Assembly: GCA_036337295.1 (NCBI GenBank)
Contig: JAYZEN010000013.1
Span: 186,001 to 250,000 of the forward strand
Direction of reading: 5' to 3'
Source: Ketobacter sp036337295
GTDB taxonomy: Bacteria; Pseudomonadota; Gammaproteobacteria; Pseudomonadales; Ketobacteraceae
Length of the DNA stretch: 64,000 nucleotides
Shown here one piece after another: positions 36,273 through 44,929 of the stretch (positions within the stretch are counted from its first letter, which is position 1; the number at the start of each line of letters is the position of its first letter). Below the pieces are notes generated by a model. It was not told where the DNA came from, ran no database searches, and saw nothing but the letters and a program-made list of their open reading frames with translations. A program made the translations under genes and the position numbers.

Positions 36273-36275
36273 CCG

Positions 36276-36560
36276 GAAAAGGTCTTCAACCTTGGGGTTC
36301 GACTCCCCGCCATAGTAACACCGGAGCCCATGCTGTTTGGGGAACGGTTCGCCGTCCTCAGCAGGCTGACACTGGCAGACAGTGTTGTGGGTTTGTTCAT
36401 CGCGCGCCAGCCGGAATCTGGTACGTGGGGCCGCGGCAGGAGCCGACATGCGTGTGAGAACGCGTATGGGCGACAGGGATGTCGCCGGCCACACCCGCCA
36501 CAGGAACGCTGTAGCCCTATGAGCACAAGCAACGCTTCATGCGGTGTCAGGTGGGCTCCA
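36276..36560 (+). ncRNA. Structured noncoding RNA downstream of the tRNA-like element
   Basis: Between the cloverleaf and slipin the sequence shows a second tRNA-like remnant (AAGG/CCTT stem with a seven-base loop and a T arm GGGG-TTCGACT-CCCC near 36281-36309), a hairpin capped by a UUCG tetraloop (36331-36363), ACACTG/CAGTGT (36369-36385), CGGC/GCCG (36434-36445) and GGCGACA/TGTCGCC (36469-36486). No open frame is credible across it. It resembles the tRNA-like modules of bacterial Y RNAs (YrlA), but no Ro60 (rsr) gene is present, so the identity is an inference. Confidence 0.55.
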
Positions 36561-36608
36561 CCCGGTGTGACTATTGAATTTAACCATTAAAGATGAGGAG
36601 GTAGATAG

Positions 36609-37775
36609 ATGTTTTGGAAAACCGTTTACATTGCCTATAACGAACGCGGCCTGCTGTACCGCCATGATCGTTTGCAGGGCGTATTGCAGCCAGGCCGTCA
36701 TCGTGTGAGCCTGTTGGGCGGTCCGATTCGCCTGGACAAGTACGATGTCAGCTCAGTGGTGTTCGAGCATGTTCGTGCGCGTTTTTTGCTGAACCAGCAT
36801 GGACCGCTGCTGAACGAACACCTGCACAGCGCGGACATGGGCGACGAGCAATTGGGCCTGGTGTATCGCAACAATCACCTGGTGGATGTGATTGCCCCTG
36901 GCGCGTTTTACGCCTACTGGAAAGGCATCGAGGATGTGCGCATCGACGTGCTGGATCTAAAGGCCGGTGCGGCCGTCAGCGATTCGTTGCTGGGCGTATT
37001 GGGTCGTGGCGCTAACGTTGAGCTGCGCCAAAAAGCACAATCCCTGATGCTGTATGTGGAGGTGCCCGAGGCCCAGGTGGGTTTGATGTTTCTGAACGGC
37101 AAGTTCGAGCGGGAACTGAATCCCGGCCGTTATGGCTTCTGGCAATTGAACCGCCACATTCAGGTAGTGAACGTGGATCTGCGGGTGCAATCCGCCGAGG
37201 TCAGTGGCCAGGAAATCCTGACCAAGGATCGGGTGAGTTTGCGCATCAATCTGAGTGCCAACTATCAGGTGGTGGACGCCCGCCAGGCAGCCCTGAAAGT
37301 GAAGGATTTCACCGGCTTCGTCTATCGCGAGCTGCAGTTCGGTTTGCGGGAAGTGGTGGGTGAAAAGTCACTGGATGATTTGCTGGCGGACAAGGATGCG
37401 TTGAACAACACTATCTTCAACAGCGCATTGGAAAAGCTGTCGGCGTACGGCATCCGCCTGTTGAGTGTGGGCATCAAGGACATCATCCTGCCCGGTGATA
37501 TGAAAGCGATCCTGAATCAGGTGGTGCAGGCCCAGAAGGAAGCAGAAGCCAACCTGATCAAACGCCGCGAGGAAACTCAGGCCATGCGTTCGCTGCACAA
37601 CACCGCCCGGATGATGGACAACAACCCGGTGCTGTTGCGCCTGAAGGAACTGGAATCCCTGGAACGGGTGGTGAGCCGTATCGGCCAGATCAATGTGTAC
37701 GGTGGTCTGGAAGCGGTCATGACCGATCTGGTGCGATTGAAGGATGTAAAACAGGAGGGCAAAGTGTCTGGCTGA
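36609..37775 (+). CDS. Slipin/SPFH (band 7) family protein
   Basis: A 388-residue protein with GAGGAGG before the ATG. Unlike eukaryotic slipins it shows no clear N-terminal transmembrane helix. An N-terminal repeat-like region (GLLYRHDRLQGVLQPGRH and QLGLVYRNNHLVDVIAPG, then VGLMFLNGKFERELNPGRYGFW) leads to the SPFH core (VDLRVQSAEVSGQEILTKDRVSLRINLSANYQV) and a C-terminal helical segment (AQKEAEANLIKRREETQAMRSL). Slipins of this type are known neighbours of rtcB in bacterial RNA-repair loci. Its role there is unknown; it may scaffold the repair machinery. Confidence 0.88.
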   Translation: MFWKTVYIAYNERGLLYRHDRLQGVLQPGRHRVSLLGGPIRLDKYDVSSVVFEHVRARFLLNQHGPLLNEHLHSADMGDEQLGLVYRNNHLVDVIAPGAFYAYWKGIEDVRIDVLDLKAGAAVSDSLLGVLGRGANVELRQKAQSLMLYVEVPEAQVGLMFLNGKFERELNPGRYGFWQLNRHIQVVNVDLRVQSAEVSGQEILTKDRVSLRINLSANYQVVDARQAALKVKDFTGFVYRELQFGLREVVGEKSLDDLLADKDALNNTIFNSALEKLSAYGIRLLSVGIKDIILPGDMKAILNQVVQAQKEAEANLIKRREETQAMRSLHNTARMMDNNPVLLRLKELESLERVVSRIGQINVYGGLEAVMTDLVRLKDVKQEGKVSG

Positions 37776-37778
37776 TGA

Positions 37779-37808
37779 AAACCACCCGCTGCGGTGGTTT
37801 CCGTTTTT
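37779..37808 (+). terminator. Terminator after slipin gene
   Basis: AAACCACC/GGTGGTTT stem with six-base loop followed by CCGTTTTT, closing the rtcB-RNA-slipin transcript. Confidence 0.75.
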
Positions 37809-37829
37809 CATTTCTTTTCGAACAATTGA

Positions 37830-38195
37830 TCAGTTCAATAATTTCCGCAGACGATCCAGCAATACTTCCTCATCCAACGGCTTGGTAATCAGGTCGGTCA
37901 CGCCGGACGCCAGAATCTCTTCGTCTTCCCCTTTGATGGCGTGGGCCGTCAGGGCGATGATGGGCAGGTGCTGGAACCGCTCCTGAGCCCGCAAGCGTCG
38001 GGTCGCCTCTTTGCCGTCAATGCCGGGCAGGGAGATGTCCATCAGCACCACATCGAACTCTTCCTGCTCCATGCGGGTCAGGCAGTCTTCAGCGCAATTG
38101 ACGCCGGTCACCAGATACTCTTCGTCTTCCAGTATCCAGGTCACCAGTTTCATGTTGTCCGGGTTGTCTTCAACCACCAGTATCTTGTTGCCCAT
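37830..38195 (-). CDS. Single-domain response regulator
   Basis: A 121-residue receiver domain. The ATG at 38195 is chosen because AGAAGG lies seven bases upstream. ILVVEDNPDN provides the acidic pocket, the phospho-acceptor Asp is in DVVLMDISLPGIDG, and Thr and Lys are in ALTAHA and ITKPLD. There is no output domain, as in CheY/DivK-like relay proteins. No partner kinase is adjacent. It is convergent with the slipin gene and 151 bases from recG. Confidence 0.9.
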   Translation of the reverse strand: MGNKILVVEDNPDNMKLVTWILEDEEYLVTGVNCAEDCLTRMEQEEFDVVLMDISLPGIDGKEATRRLRAQERFQHLPIIALTAHAIKGEDEEILASGVTDLITKPLDEEVLLDRLRKLLN

Positions 38196-38345
38196 AACCA
38201 AGCCTTCTGTACCTACTTCTTTGCCCGCTCCATGGATTAAGTGTAGCTGCTTTTTGGGCGCGCAAAAGCCCCCACAAAATGGCCATAACCTATTGAATTA
38301 CTTAAACATTGGATTATGACAAAACGGTGTAGGCCAGCCTGCTGC

Positions 38346-40427
38346 CTAAACCTCGCCATATTGGGCGGCGTTGCCCAACCAACGCTGGATCAGGCGCTCG
38401 GCCCGCACCGGGTCTTTCTGCAACAGCACTTCCGCCAGTTGTTTGCTGTCCTCCAGCAGGGCTTCATCCCGCAGCAGGTCAGCAATGCGAAAACTCATGT
38501 CCCCGGTCTGGCGGGTACCCAGAACCTCGCCAGGGCCGCGCAGGTGCAGATCTTTCTCGGCAATGACAAAGCCGTCGTTGGTCTGGCGCATGATGTCGAG
38601 CCGTTCCCGCCCCAGTTTGGAGAGGGGCTTTTGATACATCAAGAGGCAGAAGCTTTCGGTGGAGCCCCGCCCCACCCGGCCCCGCAACTGATGCAGCTGG
38701 GCCAGCCCCAGGCGTTCCGGGTTTTCGATGATCATGACGCTGGCGTTGGGTACGTTCACTCCCACCTCGATCACGGTGGTGGCCACCAACACCTGCCGCT
38801 GGCCTTTCTTGAACTGGTCCATGATGTCGGCTTTTTCCGCCGGTTTCAGGCGCCCATGCACCAGACCAATGGCGATATCCGGCAGGAACAGTTTCAGCTG
38901 CTCGGCGGTTTCCTCCGCTGCCTGGCACTGCAGCACCTCCGACTCCTCAATGAGGGTACAGACCCAATACACCTGGCGCCCTTCGCCACAGGCGTGACGC
39001 ACCCGATCCACCACCTCATGGCGACGGGTACTGTCCACTACCACGGTTTTCACCGGCGTGCGCCCCGGGGGCAGTTCATCAATGACGGAGGTATCCAGAT
39101 CCGCGTAGGCGCTCATGGCCAGGGTGCGGGGAATTGGGGTTGCGGTCATGATCAACTGATGGGGCGCGATGCCGCTGGACTCCCCTTTCTGTTTGAGGGC
39201 CAGGCGTTGATGCACGCCAAAGCGATGCTGTTCATCAATGATCACCAGCGCCAGGTTGCGATAGCGCACCTCCTCCTGAAACAGGGCGTGGGTGCCCACC
39301 ACCATGTGGGCGGTGCCGCTTTCAATCAGCCCCAGTTGTTCGTTGCGCTTTTTGCCTTTTAATTTGCCCGACAGCCAGGCCACCCGCAGGCCCAGTGGCT
39401 CAAACCATTCGATAAAGGCGTGATAATGCTGTTCCGCCAGGATCTCGGTGGGCGCCATCATCGCCACCTGATAACCGGCATCAATGGCCAGCAGGGCCGC
39501 CCGCGCCGCCACCAGAGTTTTACCCGCCCCCACATCCCCCTGCACCAAACGCAACATGGGATGGGGCTGCTGCAGATCCTCACAGATCTCCCCATGCACC
39601 CGCTGTTGGGCCGCGGTGGGCTGAAACGGCAGCCCCGCCACAAGCTGTTGTTCCAGTATCGATTCTGACGGGAGTGACACCGCATTCTGTTCCTTCACCC
39701 GTTGCCGCAACTTCAACAAACTGAGGTGATGGGCGGTCAGCTCTTCCAACGCCAGCCGCTGCTGCGCCCGGTGGGAACCGTCCAGCAGGGCCTGCACCGG
39801 CGCATCCCCGGGGGGGCGATGCACATACTGCAGGGCTTCGGTCAGCGAGGGCCATTGCGCGGCGTGCATCACTTCTGCGGGCAACAGCTCCGCCACTTTC
39901 TGGGATTTGCCCAGCAGCCGCAACACCTGGTCGCTGAGTTTGCGCAGAGTAGTTTGCTGAATGCCTTCGGTGGCGGGATACACAGCGGTTAACGCCGCTT
40001 CCACCGGCGCCTCGGCGGATTCCATAATGCGGTATTCCGGGTGCGCCATTTCCTTGCCCAGCCCGGTGAGGCGCACCTCGCCATAACAACGCACAATGGC
40101 GCCCGCTTGAAAATGATTCTTCTGACTGGTGGAAAAATGAAAAAAGCGCAGATGAATCTGCCCGGTGCCGTCTTCGATGCGGCAGATCAGGCTGCGGCGT
40201 TTGCGGATCACCACATCCGCCATCAACACCCGTCCCTGGATCAACACCTCACTGCCATCCCGGGTGGCGCCGATGGGCACCAGCTTGGTTCGATCCTGAT
40301 AGCGAAACGGCAAGTGGAACAGCACATCCTGCAGGGAATAGATGCCCAGCTTGGCCAGCTTTTCCGCCTGGGCCGCGCCCACGCCCTTCAGCTCCGTTAC
40401 CGGTGTGGTCGCGAAAAAATCCGCCAT
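38346..40427 (-). CDS. recG: ATP-dependent DNA helicase RecG
   Basis: A 693-residue protein, equal in length to E. coli RecG. The start is MADFFATTPVTELKGVGAAQAEKLAKLGI, the wedge-domain beginning; its ATG overlaps the oxyR stop by one base (TGATG). Motif I is QGDVGAGKTLVA, motif II is VIIDEQHRFG (DEQH, RecG-type), motif III is MTATPIPRTL, and motif VI is QLRGRVGRG. It remodels stalled replication forks. The oxyR-recG pairing is typical of Pseudomonas. Confidence 0.97.
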   Translation of the reverse strand: MADFFATTPVTELKGVGAAQAEKLAKLGIYSLQDVLFHLPFRYQDRTKLVPIGATRDGSEVLIQGRVLMADVVIRKRRSLICRIEDGTGQIHLRFFHFSTSQKNHFQAGAIVRCYGEVRLTGLGKEMAHPEYRIMESAEAPVEAALTAVYPATEGIQQTTLRKLSDQVLRLLGKSQKVAELLPAEVMHAAQWPSLTEALQYVHRPPGDAPVQALLDGSHRAQQRLALEELTAHHLSLLKLRQRVKEQNAVSLPSESILEQQLVAGLPFQPTAAQQRVHGEICEDLQQPHPMLRLVQGDVGAGKTLVAARAALLAIDAGYQVAMMAPTEILAEQHYHAFIEWFEPLGLRVAWLSGKLKGKKRNEQLGLIESGTAHMVVGTHALFQEEVRYRNLALVIIDEQHRFGVHQRLALKQKGESSGIAPHQLIMTATPIPRTLAMSAYADLDTSVIDELPPGRTPVKTVVVDSTRRHEVVDRVRHACGEGRQVYWVCTLIEESEVLQCQAAEETAEQLKLFLPDIAIGLVHGRLKPAEKADIMDQFKKGQRQVLVATTVIEVGVNVPNASVMIIENPERLGLAQLHQLRGRVGRGSTESFCLLMYQKPLSKLGRERLDIMRQTNDGFVIAEKDLHLRGPGEVLGTRQTGDMSFRIADLLRDEALLEDSKQLAEVLLQKDPVRAERLIQRWLGNAAQYGEV

Positions 40428-41338
40428 CAGAGATTCGCTGCGCCCTGCAGGGAACAACTGGTGATGGCCTGCACCAGGGCTTCGATGGCCTTGGGTCGGG
40501 AGAAGCGTTTGCGCGACACCAGGGACACCCGGCGATAGGGCGTCTTGCCGGCAAACGGGCGCTCCACAATGGTGTCACTGTCGTAGATGTGTTTGTCGGA
40601 GGAGGAGCTGGGCAGAATGGTGATACCGAGACCGGATGCCACCATGTGTCTCAGGGTTTCCAAAGAGGTGCCCTGGGGCAGGCTGGTTTCGTCACTGTGT
40701 TTGAGAATGCCGGGGCAGGCGTTCAGTACCTGATCGCGAAAGCAATGGCCTTCCCCCAGCATGAGGATGTTTTCTTTTTCCAGCTGCTTGCGGGTGACCT
40801 TTTCCTGCTTGGCCAGGGGGTGCCCCGCCGGAATCAGCACTTCGAACGGCTCGTCGTAAAGATCCTGGATTTCCACATCCGGTTCTTCAAACGGCAGCGA
40901 GATGATGATGGCGTCCAGCTCTCCGTTACGCAGTTTCTGGCGCAGCACCGCAGTGTAGTTTTCTTCCAGAATCAGCGGCATTTCCGGCGCAATGGGTTTG
41001 ATGTTGCGAATCAGGTGGGGGAACAGATACGGGCCCACAGTGAAGATCGCCCCGATGCGCAGGGGCAGGTTGATCTGGCCTTTGCCTTCCTGGGCGATCT
41101 GCTTGACCAGCTCGGCCTCTTCCAGCACTTTGCGGGCCTGGGCCACGATGCGCTCGCCGGCCATGGTCACCCGCACGTCGGAACGATTGCGTTCGAAGAT
41201 GGTCACATCCAGTTCATCTTCGAGCTTTTTAATGGCCACACTCAAGGTGGGCTGGCTGACAAAACACCGTTCAGCGGCGCGGCGGAAATGGCGTTCCTGG
41301 GCCAGGGTCACGATGTATCTCAATTCGGTCAGTGTCAT
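40427..41338 (-). CDS. oxyR: Hydrogen peroxide-sensing regulator OxyR
   Basis: A 303-residue LysR-type regulator. The start at 41338 (MTLTELRYIV) gives the standard family N-terminus, with a helix-turn-helix at ERHFRRAAERCFVSQPTLSVAIKKLE. The redox cysteines are exactly Cys199 (GEGHCFRDQ) and Cys208 (NACPG), as in E. coli. It is upstream of recG on the same strand and overlaps it by one base, so it is translationally coupled. It is divergent from an SDR gene. Confidence 0.97.
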   Translation of the reverse strand: MTLTELRYIVTLAQERHFRRAAERCFVSQPTLSVAIKKLEDELDVTIFERNRSDVRVTMAGERIVAQARKVLEEAELVKQIAQEGKGQINLPLRIGAIFTVGPYLFPHLIRNIKPIAPEMPLILEENYTAVLRQKLRNGELDAIIISLPFEEPDVEIQDLYDEPFEVLIPAGHPLAKQEKVTRKQLEKENILMLGEGHCFRDQVLNACPGILKHSDETSLPQGTSLETLRHMVASGLGITILPSSSSDKHIYDSDTIVERPFAGKTPYRRVSLVSRKRFSRPKAIEALVQAITSCSLQGAANL

Positions 41339-41392
41339 GGAATATCCGTTCGATTGGGTAATGATATGGCTGGTCACGATGAGTTTTACACG

Positions 41393-41429
41393 ATAGCATA
41401 TGGCGATTGCAACCATAAGAATTGAATAA
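41393..41429. promoter_or_regulatory. Weak OxyR-like site in the oxyR upstream region
   Basis: Four tetramers at exact seven-base spacing: ATAG, CGAT, ATAA, ATAA, compared with the consensus ATAG-N7-CTAT-N7-ATAG-N7-CTAT. The first three fit well, the last poorly. It lies between oxyR and the divergent SDR gene and would fit autoregulation. Confidence 0.3.
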
Positions 41430-41458
41430 ATTTAACTATCAGGGGAAGACACCGGCAC

Positions 41459-42313
41459 ATGGCGCGAATATTGTTGGCGGGATGCGGCTCAATCGGCACC
41501 CAACTGGGACTGCAATTGCAGAACGCCGGGCATCAGGTGTGGGGGCTGAAACGCTCCCCGGACACCCTGCCGTTCCCGGGCTTGCAGGGGGATCTGGGTC
41601 AACCTTTGGCCAGTACGCTGCTGCCGCCCGCACTGGACTACGTGATTCACACCGGCACCCCCGCCGAGCGCAGCGACGCAGGTTATCGCGCCGGCTACCC
41701 CCTGGCAGTGCAGCACCTGCTGGATGCCCTGGGGGAGCAGCGCTTGCAGCGGTTCATTTTTGTCTCCAGCACCGCGGTGTATGCCCAGGATGACGGCAGC
41801 TGGGTGGATGAGACCAGCGCCACCGAACCCCAGGCTTATAATGGCCGACGGGTGCTGGAAGCCGAACGGCTGGTGCAGGCTTCGGCGCAAACGGCCACCT
41901 GTGTGCGCTTTGGCGGCATTTATGGCCCCGGGCGCAACTGGCTGCTGCGTCGGGTCCAGGGGGGCGCCGACGTTCAGGTGGAGCCACCCAAATACACCAA
42001 CCGCATCCATCAGGATGACTGTGTCGGCGTGCTTGCTCATCTTTTGCAATTGGCAGAACAGCGCGCGACACTGGCCGAGTGCTATTTGGCGGTAGACGAC
42101 GATCCGGCCGATGAAGCCAGTGTCTGCAGCTGGTTGGCGCAACAATTGAAAGCACCGCAGCCCACCCCCAATAACCCGACAGACACACCGCCGGCGCAGA
42201 ACAAACGCTGCCGCAATCAGCGCCTGCGCAACAGCGGCTATGCATTTCAGTATCCTTCCTTTCGGGAAGGCTACCAGGATGTTCTGCGCGGCCAAGCTGA
42301 ATCTACGCACTGA
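41459..42313 (+). CDS. NAD-dependent epimerase/dehydratase family protein
   Basis: A 284-residue extended SDR protein similar in layout to YeeZ-type proteins. The N-terminal Rossmann motif is LLAGCGSIGTQLG, followed by FVSSTAVY and a PQAYNGRRVLEAERL segment; the canonical YxxxK is changed to YNGRR, so oxidoreductase activity is uncertain. It is divergent from oxyR and may share its control. Substrate unknown. Confidence 0.8.
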   Translation: MARILLAGCGSIGTQLGLQLQNAGHQVWGLKRSPDTLPFPGLQGDLGQPLASTLLPPALDYVIHTGTPAERSDAGYRAGYPLAVQHLLDALGEQRLQRFIFVSSTAVYAQDDGSWVDETSATEPQAYNGRRVLEAERLVQASAQTATCVRFGGIYGPGRNWLLRRVQGGADVQVEPPKYTNRIHQDDCVGVLAHLLQLAEQRATLAECYLAVDDDPADEASVCSWLAQQLKAPQPTPNNPTDTPPAQNKRCRNQRLRNSGYAFQYPSFREGYQDVLRGQAESTH

Positions 42314-42339
42314 ATAAATTGAATAAAAGGAAACCATCC

Positions 42340-42945
42340 ATGTACCACACACTGTTTCGACGATTTGCCCTGATCAGCGTGTTGCTGGGCAGCCTGTTGA
42401 CCCTCAGCGGCTGCGGCATCAACAACATCCCCACGCTGGACGAACAGGTGAAGGCCGATTGGGCCCAGGTGCAGAACCAGTATCAACGGCGCGCCGACCT
42501 GATCCCCAACCTGGTGTCCACCGTCAAAGGCTATGCCGCCCACGAGCAGGAAACCCTGCAGGCGGTGGTGGAAGCCCGTGCCAAGGTAGGCTCCATGCAG
42601 GTGGACAGCAGCATTCTCAACAACCCGGAACAGCTGCAGCAGTTTGAAGCGGCGCAAGGTCAGCTCAGCAGCGCCTTAAGCCGCCTGATGGTGGTGGTGG
42701 AACGCTACCCCGACCTGAAAGCCAACCAGAACTTTCTGGCCCTGCAATCCCAACTGGAAGGCACCGAAAACCGCATCTCGGTGGCACGCCGTGATTTCAT
42801 CCAGTCGGTGAGCGCGTATAACACTGAGATCCGCACCTTCCCCGGTCGCATCTGGCACAGTCTGCTGTACAGCGACATGCCCCTGCGCGAAACCTATGAA
42901 GCCACCACCAGCGGTGCCGAAGAAGCGCCCAAGGTGGAGTTCTGA
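42340..42945 (+). CDS. LemA family lipoprotein
   Basis: A 201-residue protein. The start at 42340 follows AAAGGAAA. A lipobox (TLSGC) ends the signal sequence. The LemA signature VKADWAQVQNQYQRRADLIPNLVSTVKGYAAHEQETL and NQNFLALQSQLEGTENRISVARRDF... YN are present; members are mostly helical proteins attached to the membrane. It overlaps the TPM gene by one base (TGATG), forming the common lemA-TPM-TPM operon. Confidence 0.92.
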   Translation: MYHTLFRRFALISVLLGSLLTLSGCGINNIPTLDEQVKADWAQVQNQYQRRADLIPNLVSTVKGYAAHEQETLQAVVEARAKVGSMQVDSSILNNPEQLQQFEAAQGQLSSALSRLMVVVERYPDLKANQNFLALQSQLEGTENRISVARRDFIQSVSAYNTEIRTFPGRIWHSLLYSDMPLRETYEATTSGAEEAPKVEF

Positions 42946-43646
42946 TGCTGCGCGCAACGCTGTTGCCACTGCTGCTGTGCCTGAGCACGCTTGGCAGTGT
43001 GAGCGCAGCCCCCAGTTTTCCGGCCCTCAGCGGGCGTGTGGTGGACCAGGCCAATATGCTGGCAAGCAGCACCGAACGCCGCCTCAGCCAGCAACTGCAA
43101 GCCCACGAAAACGCCACCGGCAATCAACTGGTGGTGGTCACTCTGCCCAACCTTCAAGGTTACGACATTGAGACCTTCGGCTATCAGCTGGGGCGCCACT
43201 GGGGCATCGGCCAGAAAGGCAAGAACAACGGTGTGCTGTTCATCGTGGCGGAAAAGGAGCGACGCATACGCATCGAAGGGGGCTATGGCCTGGAAGGCAC
43301 CCTCACCGATGCCATCAGCGCCAACATCATTCAGACCATCGTGCAACCGGCCTTTAAACGAGGCCAATTTGAACAGGGCATCGAAGGCGGCACCAGCGCC
43401 ATCATCCAGGCCTTGGGTGGCCAGTACCAAATGCGCAAAACCCAATCCAAAAGCAAGCTCAGTAACTGGATCATCATCCCCATCATTCTGTTCCTCATCT
43501 TGCGTGGCTTTGGCGGCCGCGGCGGCTTCGGCGGCAGACGGGGTGGGATCTACTATGGTGGTGGCGGCTTTGGCGGAGGTTCCGGTGGCGGCTTTTCCGG
43601 CGGCGGTGGCAGTTTTGGAGGCGGCGGCGCCTCGGGGGGATGGTAA
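42945..43646 (+). CDS. TPM-domain protein with Gly-rich tail (YgcG-like)
   Basis: A 233-residue protein with a signal peptide, a TPM domain (VDQANMLASSTERRLSQQL ... GNQLVVVTLPNLQG ... GKNNGVLFIVAEKERRIRIEGGYGLEGTLTDA), a membrane helix (WIIIPIILFLILRG) and a Gly/Ser tail ending GGASGGW. TPM proteins of this type are thought to help membrane-protein or photosystem maintenance; the bacterial role is poorly known. It is overlapped by the upstream lemA and downstream TPM genes. Confidence 0.9.
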   Translation: MLRATLLPLLLCLSTLGSVSAAPSFPALSGRVVDQANMLASSTERRLSQQLQAHENATGNQLVVVTLPNLQGYDIETFGYQLGRHWGIGQKGKNNGVLFIVAEKERRIRIEGGYGLEGTLTDAISANIIQTIVQPAFKRGQFEQGIEGGTSAIIQALGGQYQMRKTQSKSKLSNWIIIPIILFLILRGFGGRGGFGGRRGGIYYGGGGFGGGSGGGFSGGGGSFGGGGASGGW

Positions 43647-44263
43647 TGGCTTTATTCACGGAATCCGAACTGAAACAGGTGGCGGATGCCATCAACAACG
43701 TAGAGCAGCATACGGATGCAGAGTTGGTGGCGGTGCTGGCCCGCCAGTCCGACGATTACGTTTACATCCCCACACTGTGGGCAGCCATCATCGCCTTGCT
43801 GCTGCCCCTGCTGCTGAAATTCACCCCCTTCTGGCTCAATGGCGAAGAGCTGCTGATGCTGCAGTGGTTTAACTTTATTGCCCTGGCGCTGCTGTTCCGC
43901 GTGCCCCCGATCATGATGAGCCTGGTGCCCAAATCCGTAAAACGCTGGCGCGCCGCCAACCTGGCCCGACGCCAGTTTTTGGACAACAACCTGCACCACA
44001 CCAAAGGCGAAACCGGGGTGCTGATATTCATCGCAGAAGCTGAGCATTACGTTGAAATCATCGCCGACCGCGGCATCAGTCAGCATGTAGCCAATGACCA
44101 GTGGCAGGGCATCGTGGATGATCTGGTGGCCAGCATCAAACGCAAAGACACCCTGACGGGGATGCTGAAATGCATCGAGGCCTGCGGTGAAAAATTAAAA
44201 CAACACGCCCCGGCTACGGAAAGCAAGAATGAGTTGCCGAATCACTTGGTGGTGCTGGGGTAA
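43646..44263 (+). CDS. Second TPM-domain membrane protein
   Basis: A 205-residue protein whose ATG overlaps the upstream stop (TAATG). The N-terminal half of the TPM fold (ALFTESELKQVADAINNVEQHTDAELVAVLARQSDDY) is followed by two membrane helices (LWAAIIALLLPLLLKF and LQWFNFIALALLF) and the remaining TPM part (TGVLIFIAEAEHYVEIIADRGISQHV). This is the split-TPM layout usually paired with lemA and a YgcG-like gene. The three genes likely work as one module. Confidence 0.88.
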   Translation: MALFTESELKQVADAINNVEQHTDAELVAVLARQSDDYVYIPTLWAAIIALLLPLLLKFTPFWLNGEELLMLQWFNFIALALLFRVPPIMMSLVPKSVKRWRAANLARRQFLDNNLHHTKGETGVLIFIAEAEHYVEIIADRGISQHVANDQWQGIVDDLVASIKRKDTLTGMLKCIEACGEKLKQHAPATESKNELPNHLVVLG

Positions 44264-44382
44264 CCGTACCGCCAAACATCAATAACACTTGCAGAACGCG
44301 ACAACATTTCGGCCTGTTGCCGCTTCCCGCACGGTCGCGCCCGTATAATTCAAGGACTTGCATGATTTAGAGGGATTTAATT

Positions 44383-44922
44383 GTGACCAATAGACTTTCA
44401 GGAATACTCATTCTTATCACGTTCCTTGCAACTGCGTTTTCTGCACAGGCAGATACGTTTCGTTCCCGCGTAGTCACTGAAATCGACATCGATAAACCCA
44501 TCGCCGACGTATTTGACTATGCCACCACCGCAGGCAACTGGAAGCACTGGCACCCCAACACCTTCAACGCCAGAGGTGCCACTGACCACTCAGCCACTGA
44601 AAATGAAGAAATCATTGAAATATTGAAGCTGGGCTTCGTGGTGGGCCCACGCTTGTATTGGACCGTCGCCGAACACACCGTGCCGAACAAGTGGCGACTG
44701 CTTGGGAAAGATCGAGCCGGGTTAATCAACGTGGAACTCACCTATACCTTTAGTATGAATGAAGACGGCTCCACCCGTTTTCGTCGAAAAATGATCTTGG
44801 ATATACCCAAAGACCTGCTTCGCAACCCGATTAACGCGCTTGTGTTTATCGCTTATAACAGAAGAACATCCGCCAAAGCGCTGCGCCAGCTTAAGTCTGT
44901 GATCGAAGCTGATCCGATGTAG
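44383..44922 (+). CDS. Secreted SRPBCC (START-like) family protein
   Basis: A 179-residue protein with a GTG start after AGAGGGA. A signal peptide (LSGILILITFLATAFSAQA) precedes a START-like domain with EIDIDKPIADVFDYATTAGNWKHWHP and KLGFVVGPRLYWTVAEH, typical of polyketide-cyclase/dehydrase-like proteins. The ligand is likely hydrophobic. It is convergent with the DUF6708 gene, with an eight-base gap, so no room is left for a separate terminator. Confidence 0.8.
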   Translation: MTNRLSGILILITFLATAFSAQADTFRSRVVTEIDIDKPIADVFDYATTAGNWKHWHPNTFNARGATDHSATENEEIIEILKLGFVVGPRLYWTVAEHTVPNKWRLLGKDRAGLINVELTYTFSMNEDGSTRFRRKMILDIPKDLLRNPINALVFIAYNRRTSAKALRQLKSVIEADPM

Positions 44923-44929
44923 TACCCGA

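Noticed and set aside
43501..43640. Tandem GGC-rich repeat as a CRISPR or minisatellite
   Set aside because: It encodes the Gly-rich tail of the TPM protein; no spacers or fixed repeat length.
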